DNA of 64,000 bases from DATFXM01 sp035315885. GTDB lineage: Bacteria > Acidobacteriota > Blastocatellia > UBA7656. The notes under the pieces were generated by a model, which was given only the letters and a program-made list of their open reading frames with translations, made no database searches and was not told the origin of the DNA. Where the stretch lies: positions 62,001 through 126,000 of the forward strand of contig DATFXM010000174.1 of the NCBI GenBank assembly GCA_035315885.1, in the 5' to 3' direction. The position numbers were made by a program, and so were the translations under genes. Positions 16,302 to 24,165 of the stretch are shown piece after piece (positions within the stretch are counted from its first letter, which is position 1; each line of letters opens with the position of its first letter).

Positions 16302-16877
16302 ATGCGAAGCAACATAAACGGAACTTCATTCTTGACCGCATTGCGGCATGCGGCGGTGACACTCGCGGCGATAGCGCTTGTAACGATGGCAGTCGCTACC
16401 GCATCGCGCGGAGCGCAGCCGCAAGGGAACTCAAGACTGGCGGAGAGGGTGCGGAAGCAGCTCGTGACTCTTCCTTACTACGGTGTGTTCGATAATCTCG
16501 CCTTCAAGGTGCAGGGCGACACAGTCGTGTTGTACGGACAGGTGGTCAGGCCAAGCACGCGTTCCGACGCTGAGCATCGAGTGGCCAGGATTGAAGGCGT
16601 GGACCGAGTCATAAATCAGATTCAAGTGCTTCCGCTTTCCCCGATGGATGCGTCCATACGACGCAGGGTGTATCGGGCGGTGTTTCGTCAAGACGGCTTG
16701 TACCGATATGCACTAGGGGCAAATCCGTCTATCCACATCATTGTCAACCGAGGGCACGTGACGCTTGAAGGCGTAGTAGCCAACAAGATGGACAGTCAGC
16801 TTGCCTACATGGCTGCGAACGGCGTTTCCGGAGTCTTTTCTGTGACGAACAATCTGCGTGTGGAGCGAAGCAGCTAA
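16302..16877 (+). CDS. Exported protein with two BON domains
   Basis: About 191 residues. A signal peptide (residues about 8-38, ALRHAAVTLAAIALVTMAVATASRGA) is followed by two BON domains: about residues 45-110 (RVRKQLVTLPYYGVFDNLAFKVQGDTVVLYGQVV...) and about 118-188 (...HIIVNRGHVTLEGVVANKMDSQLAYMAAN...VTNNLRV). BON domains bind phospholipid membranes and occur in OsmY-type stress proteins, secretins and channels. GGAGG lies 6 bases before the ATG at 16302; a longer frame to 16122 is open but has no such site and would bury the signal peptide. Likely periplasmic, envelope-stress or osmotic function. Confidence 0.85.
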   Translation: MRSNINGTSFLTALRHAAVTLAAIALVTMAVATASRGAQPQGNSRLAERVRKQLVTLPYYGVFDNLAFKVQGDTVVLYGQVVRPSTRSDAEHRVARIEGVDRVINQIQVLPLSPMDASIRRRVYRAVFRQDGLYRYALGANPSIHIIVNRGHVTLEGVVANKMDSQLAYMAANGVSGVFSVTNNLRVERSS

Positions 16878-16884
16878 GAAGAAT

Positions 16885-16983
16885 CGAGTTCTGTGTTCCG
16901 ATTCCTGAGTGTGAGTTGTTAGTGACGGAGTCAGCACTGCGGCAAATTGCAGCGATTGCATAACGCACTCAGAACTCAGAACT
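16885..16983. repeat. Inverted TCAGAACTCAG-type repeat pair
   Basis: GAGTTCTGTGTTCC near 16886 is answered by ACTCAGAACTCAGAAC at 16966-16981, just past the stop codons of two convergent genes. It belongs to the same repeat family as 18820, 35340-35470 and 42650-42782 and may act as a bidirectional hairpin. Confidence 0.55.
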
Positions 16984-18637
16984 ACTTCGATATGTAGCCT
17001 CGACGAGTTCTGACTACCGTGCCGTCGCGATTGACCGAAACGGAGATCTTTCTGAATTTGCCATCGTGGGCTGTGTTCTTCGGAGCATAGGCGAGCGTGT
17101 ACATCAAACGGAGCTCGGCAGCTACTCGCCCGTAGACATCGCCGAGCTCTGATTCGTCGCGAGCCAGGAACACCATCCCCGCGCTTTCCTGACCCAACTG
17201 ATCGAGCTGATGATGAGCCAACAGGTTTGTCGATAGTCTTCGCTCGAGGCGCTCGCGACGTCCCTCGGTCAAAGTCGGATCCTTCAGAGTCTCGGTGATC
17301 TTCGCTTCTTCGGGATTGAAGTAGATGGGATAGATCGTTACTTCGTCTTCGGAGACTCGGGATAGCAATTCTTCGAAACTATGCCTTGTTGGTTCGTAGT
17401 CGCCGTCCAGCAGTGAATTGTCGACTCCGTCGGTCAACACGACGATTGCCTTACGGGACTCCTTGAGCGTCCCCAGAAGGTCGAGTGTTTGCCACATCCC
17501 ATCATAGAATGCGGTCCCGCCCTCGATCTTCTTCACTTTGTCGAGCGATTCCTTCAACCGCCGCTTGTCGCTCGTGAAGGTGGACAGAATGTAATACCTC
17601 CGGGTAAACGCGGCGATCGCGGCACGATCTCCCGAACCGAGAGCATCAACAAATTTCTGCGCCGTCTCTATCATCGATCTGCGGCTGTCCCTGGTGCTAC
17701 CGCTCAGATCAAGCAACAGGACGATATTCATCGGAGCGTTGACCGGCTCAAAATAGAAGATCTGTTGTTCGACGCCATCTTCGAAGATTCGAAAGTCGGA
17801 TTTTTGAAGAGTCGATATCGACGTTCCGCTGCGGTCTACAGCTTTTACATTAAGGTTGATGAGTCTGGCTTCAAGGTGAATCGCGTCCGCCTCGAGTTTG
17901 CTTTCGGACGAAGATGGACCAATCTCAGGAACCGGGTTGAATTCGGAGGCGGTGTCACTACGACGTGTAAGTTTTGGCTCGGACTTGGGAACTGTGATGA
18001 CCGGATCGACGTCGATTCCCGCTGCCTTCAACTCTTCAGTCGAACTTCGCCAGTCGACACCGACAAAGCCTCCGAAGTCACCGCTGGAGCTGCTGGTCGA
18101 CCCGAGGATCGATGAGTCGAGTATTCCCGACGAGCGGCCGCCCGCTAAGGAGATGCCGAGCAATTCGGGTTTGTTTATGAATTTGCTGACGGCGACAGGG
18201 TCGACCTTCGCTTGCGCTACGATCGCCTGCCTTTTCGATATTGTGACAGTCAGCATCTCGAAATCTTTGCCGGCCTGATGAGTGTAGACATAAGTGCGAT
18301 TGCCCGAACTTCTATCTCGCGCCTGCATCATCGGTTTCCATTTCGAGTTTATGGAAGCGCTCACTGTCTTCTCGAAAGCGCGGTCACGTTCGCCGGGTGC
18401 GAAATCCTGCTCTTCGAACACTGCCAGCTTGAAATTCTTCACACCTGCCGGGTGAATCAGCCTCACTGCAAAACCGGCGAGCCCCAGCATCGGGATTTTC
18501 TTCTGCCTCGCGCCGTAGTGTTTTTCGACGTTCCTGACGATCATGCCGAAATCGTCGGCTCGTGCGGCGGCTTGTGATAAGAGGATGAAACCGGTGATGA
18601 GAAGACCACGAGCGAGCGTAGGGCACCTGCCTGTCAT
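16982..18637 (-). CDS. VWFA-related Acidobacterial domain protein with N-terminal extension
   Basis: About 551 residues. A signal peptide (LARGLLITGFILLSQAAARA) is followed by an unrecognised domain of about 200 residues, a Ser/Gly-rich linker, then the von Willebrand A-type domain of the Acidobacterial kind (TIGR03436-like). That domain starts NLNVKAVDRSGTSISTLQKSDFRIFEDG and carries the MIDAS DLSGS and VVLTDGVDN. It ends with the usual beta-rich LMYTLAYAPKNTAHDGKFRKI...RRGY. The family is exported, extremely multiplied in Acidobacteria and of unknown function; metal-dependent protein binding is expected. AGGGGAAG lies about 7 bases before the ATG at 18637, which also places the signal peptide correctly (the open frame extends to 18727). 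Confidence 0.85.
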   Translation of the reverse strand: MTGRCPTLARGLLITGFILLSQAAARADDFGMIVRNVEKHYGARQKKIPMLGLAGFAVRLIHPAGVKNFKLAVFEEQDFAPGERDRAFEKTVSASINSKWKPMMQARDRSSGNRTYVYTHQAGKDFEMLTVTISKRQAIVAQAKVDPVAVSKFINKPELLGISLAGGRSSGILDSSILGSTSSSSGDFGGFVGVDWRSSTEELKAAGIDVDPVITVPKSEPKLTRRSDTASEFNPVPEIGPSSSESKLEADAIHLEARLINLNVKAVDRSGTSISTLQKSDFRIFEDGVEQQIFYFEPVNAPMNIVLLLDLSGSTRDSRRSMIETAQKFVDALGSGDRAAIAAFTRRYYILSTFTSDKRRLKESLDKVKKIEGGTAFYDGMWQTLDLLGTLKESRKAIVVLTDGVDNSLLDGDYEPTRHSFEELLSRVSEDEVTIYPIYFNPEEAKITETLKDPTLTEGRRERLERRLSTNLLAHHQLDQLGQESAGMVFLARDESELGDVYGRVAAELRLMYTLAYAPKNTAHDGKFRKISVSVNRDGTVVRTRRGYISK

Positions 18638-19011
18638 AAGTGCGCTTCCCCTGACTTCGGCAATCTGTTTCGATAGCCTGATGTTTGCACATCTCCCGGT
18701 CGACATGAAGTACGCACTGGCCTGCACCCGCGAACGCGAAAAAGTTGGACTTCCGGGACAGGATAGGCGTAAATAAAGGCAGGGTTTTTCCGGAACCAGG
18801 GCCGTCCGCGGTTAGCGCTCAGAACTCAGAACCCAAAAGGCACAGCGCCTCCCGTGGTTCAGCGTCCAAAACTGAAAACGCTCACCAGAGTTAACAGAAC
18901 GCTGAAATATTTACGGACCTGCTTGAAAGTTTTACTTAGGGGAAGCCCTAAGAATCGCCTTTTTCGAACAGCCGGGCAGCTTTTACGCGCTGGTTTCCGA
19001 CTTTAGCAGGC
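18638..19011. other. Intergenic region with a short TCAGAACTCAG arm
   Basis: No gene seen. A CTCAGAACTCAGAAC arm of the intergenic repeat family is at about 18819-18834. AT-rich DNA around 18900-18960 precedes the sigma-54 site and might hold an activator site, but no clear dyad was recognised. Confidence 0.4.
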
Positions 19012-19027
19012 TGGCATACCTCTTGCG
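19012..19027 (+). promoter_or_regulatory. Sigma-54 promoter of the DUF5666-like gene
   Basis: TGGCATACCTCTTGCG: GG at 19013-19014 and GC at 19025-19026 with exact 10-base spacing, matching TGGCAC-N5-TTGC. The predicted start near 19038 gives a leader of about 30 bases before the ATG at 19070, including the ribosome site AAGGAG. Confidence 0.75.
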
Positions 19028-19069
19028 CAAGGAAAACCGAAACTTTCTGCGACAAGGAGTAAAGGCGAT

Positions 19070-19426
19070 ATGAGGAAATACAGTTTGGCTGTTCTCGTCA
19101 TAGCTTCGATGGCCCTGCTGGCACTGGCAAGTCCCTCTGCGCGTACGCAGGAAGCCAAAGACCCGCAGGGTTCTCAGAAGATGAGCAAGGTTCAGAGCGG
19201 CGAAGTAGTATCCGTCGATGCAGCAAAGAATGACTTAGTCATCAAGGATGCGAGCGGGGCGGAGACTCATCTCACCATTGCGCCATCAACCAAGATAACC
19301 AAGGGGGGAAAATCGATCTCTCTTGCTGATGTAAAGGCCGGCGACACCGTTACGTGCGAGTGTGAGGACTCGTCAGGGGGCTGCAAAGCCAAATCGGTGA
19401 CGGTCAGCCCAGGAAAAACTGAGTAG
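19070..19426 (+). CDS. Small secreted DUF5666-like beta-barrel protein
   Basis: 118 residues. A signal peptide (residues 1-25, LAVLVIASMALLALASPSA) is followed by a short linker and one compact beta domain: GEVVSVDAAKNDLVIKDASG, then THLTIAPSTKITKGG, then ADVKAGDTVTCECED. The pattern 'x-V-x-D...G..T.V.V...T.I......SL.DVK.GD.V' is that of DUF5666/OB-like periplasmic domains. Two Cys in TCECEDSSGGC plus a third could form a disulfide or bind metal. AAGGAG lies about 8 bases before the ATG. It forms a complete single-gene unit with a sigma-54 promoter in front and an intrinsic terminator behind. The same domain type opens the two OmpA paralogues of this window. Confidence 0.75.
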   Translation: MRKYSLAVLVIASMALLALASPSARTQEAKDPQGSQKMSKVQSGEVVSVDAAKNDLVIKDASGAETHLTIAPSTKITKGGKSISLADVKAGDTVTCECEDSSGGCKAKSVTVSPGKTE

Positions 19427-19467
19427 TACTTAAGGGAGCTGCAACTCCAGTTACGAACATGAGTTTA

Positions 19468-19495
19468 GAGCCGGAGTGGTTCTCCGGCTCTTTCT
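19468..19495 (+). terminator. Rho-independent terminator
   Basis: GAGCCGGAG (19468-19476) and CTCCGGCTC (19482-19490) form a perfect 9-bp stem with a 5-base loop, followed by TTTCTC. It lies 40 bases after the DUF5666-like gene. Confidence 0.85.
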
Positions 19496-19622
19496 CACAA
19501 CCGAATGCCAACATTCGCCTGCGCGCACTACTCCTACCTTAGCAGCGCGGCGCAAAAAGCTTGCCGTGCCGGGAGCCCTCTGGCTTCCCTCCAACCCCAA
19601 ATTCAGTTAAGACGGAGCATTT

Positions 19623-21806
19623 ATGATAAAGCTTGACTTAGTGACCGAAGAAACCAAGAAACCATCGCGTCCCGAGCCGGAATCTACCGAGATCGTGACC
19701 GCTACCAGGGAAATCGTCACCACTTCGGATCAAACCGCTGGAGCCTCGCTGTTTGAAGCTATGAGAGGAGCCCTGCGGCGCACCGACCGAGTCGATTTGA
19801 GCGGCTTTGGTTTCTTCTTTATCCGACCGCGACACCGCGCGCAACAAACGATGTCGCTCTTATCGACCATATTCGAGACATCTACGGACGCCGTTATTAC
19901 AACCGCACTGGACGGAAAAATTGTAAGCTGGAACCGAGGAGCGGAAGCCATGTTCGGCCGAGACGCCGACGAAGTTGCCGGACTCAGTGTATCAATGCTA
20001 TCCCCCGATCCGAATGAGAGTGAGCTGCTCGCCGCGCTCTCCAGACTCAAACGAGGATCTCAGACCGAAGAACTCGAAACACGATGCGTGGCCAAGGACG
20101 GCAGTAGTCTCACGGTTCATCTGACCGTATGTCCGATCCAGGACAAGAAGGGAAGGCCAACCGCTGCCGGTCTCATCGCGAGAGACGTCACCGAACGTAG
20201 ACAAGTCGAACAAGAGCTGCGAAAGAGCGAGGAGTGGTTTCACACGCTCGTGGAGCATACAGCGGATCTCCTGGTTGTGCTGGAGCGAGATGGCAGAGTT
20301 CGTTATGCAAACGGTTCGTTGCGGCGGCTTCTGGGTTACAAGCTGCGAGATGTCGCCGGCCGCCGGCCGATTGAATGGCTCCATCCTGAAGACCTGGATG
20401 CCATTTCAAGGGCGACTAACAAGTTCAGCAGATTTGATCCCGATGGAATGATTAGGCTCAGGCTGAAGCACGCGGACGGCACGTGGCGTACGTTTGAAGC
20501 TACCGCGCGGAACCTGCAGGACAACGATGCGGTTGCGGGCATCGTGGTCACCGCCCGCGATATCAGCGATCGGATTCGAACCGAGCAGCAGGTCAGACAA
20601 GCGTACGCTCAGGAACAGCGAATGAACGCGGCGGAGTCTCTTGCGGGAGTGATTTCAAGGGACCTCGACAACCTGCTGACTACGATCAGCGGCTATTCCA
20701 GCCTGATTATTCGGCAGCTTGAGTCTTCTCACTACGAAGAACCTACCGTCCATGCGCGCGTCACCGAAACGCGCGACCGCTTGTTGACCGACGCACACCA
20801 GGTGCAAAAGGCAGCGGAACAGGCGGCTCGAATCACCGAGTCGCTGCTCGCCTTCAGTCAGAAGCAGGTGCTCAGGCCCAGGGTGCTTGACCTGAACTCG
20901 CTGTTGTCGGAGTTGGATCCGCGAATACGCGAGCTTGTGGGCGCTCACATAACCGTTCTGCGGGTCGCCGATCCCGACCTCGGCAGGATAAGGGTCGATC
21001 GCGCGTGGCTGGAGCACGCCATTCTGGGAATCGCGATAAACGCACGCGAGGCGATGCCCAGCAGCGGGACTCTGACCATCGAGACCAAGAGCGTCGATCT
21101 CGGCAACGAGTCCAGAACGCAAATCCGCGGACTCGAGCCAGGACGATTCGTCACGTTGGAGATTCGAGACTCGGGACGCGGAATGGACGCCGAGACGCAG
21201 ACCCATGTGTTCGAGCCTTTCTTCACAACTCGGGAGAGCGGGTCGGGCAAGGGGCTGGGGATGTCCATGGCTTATGGCATCATTAAACAGAGCGGAGGTC
21301 ACATTGACATTCGCAGCGAGCAAGGAGTCGGGACTGCAGTCAGAGTTTTCTTTCCCCTCTCGGACGCGATGAGTGAGACTGTCGCTATCGCTGAAGAATC
21401 GGATTTGCCACGAGGTAGCGAGACGGTCCTGTTGCTGCAGCCGGACGAGGCTGTACGGGGACTCGCGCGACAGATTCTGGTGATGAGCGGGTACGCGGTG
21501 CTTGAAGCGCGAAATGAAATGGAGGCGCTCCAGCTTTGTCAGACACATCCCGCACCGATTGAATTGCTGGTGGCTGATCCCGCGCCTGCTAGCCGAGCGA
21601 GTGAGGTGACGAGTCGATTGCTTGCGCTGAGACCGGAGATGGGGCTGCTGTATACTTGCGGGTATGCTGAAGGTCTTGCGCTGCAGGAGAGTCAAGACGA
21701 GCCGACTTGGGGGTACGTGCAAAAGCCTTTTAGTCCCGCGTCGCTTGCGCAGAAGGCCCGGGAGGTGCTGGATGCTACGCCGCGCGTGAAGGCCCGCTCC
21801 GCGTGA
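19623..21806 (+). CDS. PAS-PAS hybrid histidine kinase-like protein with degenerate phospho-acceptor site
   Basis: 727 residues, soluble. Order: Thr/Glu-rich N-terminus, PAS 1 (about 77-190, ending VTERRQVEQELRKSEEW), PAS 2 (about 205-320), HisKA-like helix, HATPase (N box IGIAINAREAM, G1 DSGRGMD, EPFFTTRE, G2 GSGKGLGMSMAYG), and a C-terminal receiver-like domain. The H box reads GVISRDLDNLLTTI, where Arg346 stands where family members have the phosphorylated His (GVAHDFNNLL). The receiver keeps an Asp (VADPAP) and the Lys (VQKPFSP), but its acidic pocket reads LLLQPDE instead of VDDE. The ATP-binding half looks intact. It may be a pseudokinase, or act through ATP-dependent conformation or a partner kinase. 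GGAG precedes the ATG. Confidence 0.85.
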   Translation: MIKLDLVTEETKKPSRPEPESTEIVTATREIVTTSDQTAGASLFEAMRGALRRTDRVDLSGFGFFFIRPRHRAQQTMSLLSTIFETSTDAVITTALDGKIVSWNRGAEAMFGRDADEVAGLSVSMLSPDPNESELLAALSRLKRGSQTEELETRCVAKDGSSLTVHLTVCPIQDKKGRPTAAGLIARDVTERRQVEQELRKSEEWFHTLVEHTADLLVVLERDGRVRYANGSLRRLLGYKLRDVAGRRPIEWLHPEDLDAISRATNKFSRFDPDGMIRLRLKHADGTWRTFEATARNLQDNDAVAGIVVTARDISDRIRTEQQVRQAYAQEQRMNAAESLAGVISRDLDNLLTTISGYSSLIIRQLESSHYEEPTVHARVTETRDRLLTDAHQVQKAAEQAARITESLLAFSQKQVLRPRVLDLNSLLSELDPRIRELVGAHITVLRVADPDLGRIRVDRAWLEHAILGIAINAREAMPSSGTLTIETKSVDLGNESRTQIRGLEPGRFVTLEIRDSGRGMDAETQTHVFEPFFTTRESGSGKGLGMSMAYGIIKQSGGHIDIRSEQGVGTAVRVFFPLSDAMSETVAIAEESDLPRGSETVLLLQPDEAVRGLARQILVMSGYAVLEARNEMEALQLCQTHPAPIELLVADPAPASRASEVTSRLLALRPEMGLLYTCGYAEGLALQESQDEPTWGYVQKPFSPASLAQKAREVLDATPRVKARSA

Positions 21807-21807
21807 G

Positions 21808-21841
21808 GATTTCAGATTTCAGATTTGAAATCTGAGATTTC
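21808..21841. repeat. TCAGATTTC palindrome
   Basis: TTCAGATTTCAGATTTG followed by AAATCTGAGATTT makes a short palindrome at the shared 3' ends of two convergent genes. The last codons of the phosphoesterase are read from it. Confidence 0.55.
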
Positions 21842-22561
21842 CGCCTCTCGTACGCCTAAGTGGTAGACCGCATAAGCGTGCTTTAACACCGGCAATGCCA
21901 CATTCCGAACCGGAACTCCTCCAGCCGTGAGCCCTTTCTCCTTCCCAAGATGCGCATGCCCGTGCACCACAAGATCCGCGCCCGCACTGTCCACCGCCTC
22001 CGCCAGCAAGTAACTCCCCAAGAACGGATAAATCTCGAGCCTCTCACCCTGCAACGTGTCAGACACTGGTGAATAGTGCAGCAGCGCGATCCGATAGTCG
22101 CACTTCAGCTTCTTAAGCTCCGACGCGAGCCGCTCAGCAAGACATTCGGTGTGCCGAATGAACGCCTTCATCTCCGGCTCTCCAAACTCGCTCGCACACG
22201 CTCCCGGAAATCCGCCGCCAAAACCTTTGGTGCCCGCAATGCCAAGCCGATAAGATCCCATTGTCAAAACGGTGCTCTCACCTTCGAGAACGATGACCCG
22301 GTTCCGCTCGAGTCTCAGCCGAAGCTCGCGCTCCTTGTTTTCGTGATAGTCGTGATTTCCTAAGACGGCGACGATCGGTACTCGGACGCCTCGCACTTCT
22401 TCGAGTAACGCATCGATTTGATCGGTAGTGCCGTGCGTAGTGAGATCGCCCGCAATCAGGAAGACGTCAGCGGCTTTGTGAAGCTGGCTCCAATAATCCG
22501 TGAACCTGCCCCTCGAGTCTTCGGAGAAATGAACATCTCCAATTGCGGCGACTCTAATCAC
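21812..22561 (-). CDS. Calcineurin-like metallophosphoesterase
   Basis: 249 residues. It has the metal-binding motifs of the superfamily in order: IGDVHFSEDS (D-x-H), LIAGDLTTHG (GDL), VLGNHDYH (GNHD), then LLHYSPVS (H) and VVHGHAHLGK (GHxH). This predicts a two-metal phosphoesterase; the substrate (nucleotide, phosphoprotein or lipid) is unknown. The start overlaps the BON gene end by 8 bases, so the two are co-translated. The C-terminal residues EISDFKSEI are encoded by the palindromic TCAGATTTC repeat, so the native end may have been replaced by repeat DNA. Confidence 0.9.
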   Translation of the reverse strand: MIRVAAIGDVHFSEDSRGRFTDYWSQLHKAADVFLIAGDLTTHGTTDQIDALLEEVRGVRVPIVAVLGNHDYHENKERELRLRLERNRVIVLEGESTVLTMGSYRLGIAGTKGFGGGFPGACASEFGEPEMKAFIRHTECLAERLASELKKLKCDYRIALLHYSPVSDTLQGERLEIYPFLGSYLLAEAVDSAGADLVVHGHAHLGKEKGLTAGGVPVRNVALPVLKHAYAVYHLGVREAEISDFKSEI

Positions 22562-22808
22562 GAATCATCTCCGGTTGGGCCGGACCAGCGATCTCGATGA
22601 CGGTCAGCTCGTTTCTGACTTCCATCTCGGGCACCGTTTCAGAAACGACCAACTCGATTGCCCGGCGCCGATCGTTGGTAGAAGTCTGACCGCTAATATG
22701 GATCCTGCTGCCGCACACCGTCACGGTAACGTCCTGCTTATGCACTCGAGGATCAGTTGCAAGCGCCCTCTGCACTTTCCCGATCAGGTACTGTTCGTTT
22801 GACTCCAT
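22554..22808 (-). CDS. Small BON-domain protein
   Basis: 84 residues from the ATG at 22808, which has AAGGAG 4-5 bases upstream; the longer frame to 22952 would run inside the neighbouring gene and has no such signal. Residues about 5-70 form a single BON domain: LIGKVQRALATDPRVHKQDVTVTVCGSRIHISGQTSTNDRR shows the typical helix-strand-strand pattern ending with a strand and VRNELTVIEI. No signal peptide, so it is probably cytoplasmic. It overlaps the metallophosphoesterase downstream and follows the nucleotidyltransferase by 8 bases, which makes a three-gene operon. The role is not known. Confidence 0.75.
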   Translation of the reverse strand: MESNEQYLIGKVQRALATDPRVHKQDVTVTVCGSRIHISGQTSTNDRRRAIELVVSETVPEMEVRNELTVIEIAGPAQPEMIRD

Positions 22809-22816
22809 GCTGCTCC

Positions 22817-23443
22817 TTAGCACAGCTCCAGTGTCCTGACCATCTCCTTGATCACCGCGTTCGGAACCAGCAGGTCGAGCGACTGCGCGTACAGCAGGAG
22901 GCTCAACACCCGCCGAGGCCCGAGCCTCGAACGCCTCGCGACGTAGTCCCAATCCAGTTCGCTCACTCTGATTATGCTCAAGATGTCGTTCAGGTGTCTC
23001 ATACAGTGTTCATCGAGGCTGAGACTGTGCTCGTTCAGAACGAGCGCCTTCACTATCAAGAGATCCTCAGGCGCGAGCGTTCGAACCAGGCGGCCTTTGA
23101 AATCCACGACCCTGGATCGTTCAATCATTTCGTCGTCGAGGAAAATCGGGCCGCTCGACTTGAAGATGACGTCTACCATCACATTGTTCTTGAACGCCTT
23201 GTAGAGCCAGTTTGGATCTGTTCGTTCGATGCTGAACCCAGCACCTCCTAGCGCTTCAAGCACGCGATCCGCGTCCTCCGGCTTAACAAATATATCGATA
23301 TCGTGAGTGAACCGGTGACCGCCCAGCGCAGTGGCGGCAACGCCGCCGATCAATACGTATTTCGCGTCGCTCGCATCGAGCGCATCCAATGCGTCGGCGA
23401 GCATCGCATGGAACATTGCACTGTCCGATTCGATTAGCTGCAT
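22817..23443 (-). CDS. Nucleotidyltransferase-fold protein (AbiEii/MNT-like)
   Basis: 208 residues. The N-terminal half has the minimal nucleotidyltransferase signature: VLIGGVAATALGG, then HRFTHDIDIFV (D-x-D metal pair), then MVDVIFKSSG with a third Asp. The C-terminal half is helical (LDEHCMRHLNDILSII), like the PolB-type superfamily members annotated as AbiEii-type or DUF6036. Such proteins transfer a nucleotide to a tRNA or protein, and some are toxins of toxin-antitoxin pairs. No AbiEi-like antitoxin is adjacent; the next genes encode a BON protein and a phosphoesterase. It is therefore more likely a solitary enzyme than a toxin, but this is uncertain. Confidence 0.75.
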   Translation of the reverse strand: MQLIESDSAMFHAMLADALDALDASDAKYVLIGGVAATALGGHRFTHDIDIFVKPEDADRVLEALGGAGFSIERTDPNWLYKAFKNNVMVDVIFKSSGPIFLDDEMIERSRVVDFKGRLVRTLAPEDLLIVKALVLNEHSLSLDEHCMRHLNDILSIIRVSELDWDYVARRSRLGPRRVLSLLLYAQSLDLLVPNAVIKEMVRTLELC

Positions 23444-24113
23444 TCGAGACCTCGCCTGCCAAACCCAAACCCGTACGCCGCTCGTACGCTGCTACACGCT
23501 CTTAGTGTATGTTGCGCAATCAATGTGCCAACCGATACGCCAGCGGAGCAAATTCGGGCCCCGAGGTGACTAGTAATTTCGTTGGCCTGACGCCGGCAAC
23601 CTCGCTTACGCGGCATTTAGAAGGGCTGGCTGGATCGATTTCTTTCATCTTTCCAGCCCTCAAGGATGTTGAGCAAGTGAGCATTGAATGGACTCGGGGT
23701 CTCAGATTTGCTGCACTTTTTCGGGTCGTCCTGTAGGAAGTTGTGGTGTGATGTCTCTGTTGAGTTTCTGTTAGAGTCGATGGGACTAAGGATGTTTGAC
23801 GCGCGGCGACCCATAATTCGGTGCGCGCAATTTCCGTGAGATTTGAAGCATGCCAGAACAACCCAAGCGAGCCCTCGCCCAGACGCCGTGTGCCGTGGCG
23901 AAAAGGGTCGACTTTGGACTAAGATTTCAGTCTGCCCCGAATATCCGCATCCTCTCGCTATCGCGAGAGACTTGGACGAAGTATTCGGTCCGGACCCTCC
24001 TCACATCCGACTGGATAAGAATTCGAAGAATGCTGGCGCGCGAAGAGTCGGCGCCGGTTTGACACAGTGAATCAACGCTGGAGGCTGACCCTGCTGTCGG
24101 CGGCGCGAGTCGA
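23444..24113. other. Long intergenic region without a supported gene
   Basis: About 670 bases. Short frames (for example 23850-24062 +) have no ribosome site and unlike composition. A possible hairpin joins AGGGCTGG (about 23619) and CCAGCCCT (about 23653) with a loop of about 25 bases. The right end precedes a sigma-54 site and may contain activator sites. Confidence 0.4.
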
Positions 24114-24129
24114 AGGCAAGAGCCTTGCA
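24114..24129 (+). promoter_or_regulatory. Sigma-54 promoter of the OmpA-family gene
   Basis: AGGCAAGAGCCTTGCA: GG 24115-24116 and GC 24127-24128 with exact 10-base spacing; only the first T of TGGCA is missing. The predicted start near 24140 leaves a leader of about 26 bases containing AGGAGGGTG before the ATG at 24166. Confidence 0.65.
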
Positions 24130-24165
24130 GCTTCTCTGCGTATGCTCCCAAGGAGGGTGTTTCTA

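Noticed and set aside
20655..21722. 355-codon minus-strand frame opposite the hybrid kinase
   Set aside because: Antisense shadow; the plus strand has clear kinase motifs throughout.
22817..23443. AbiE-type toxin-antitoxin system
   Set aside because: Only a nucleotidyltransferase-fold protein is present; no AbiEi-like antitoxin is adjacent and the operon partners are a BON protein and a phosphoesterase.
23843..24070. Overlapping 70-75-codon frames upstream of the OmpA gene
   Set aside because: No Shine-Dalgarno sequence, no recognisable domain, and two frames of similar length compete.
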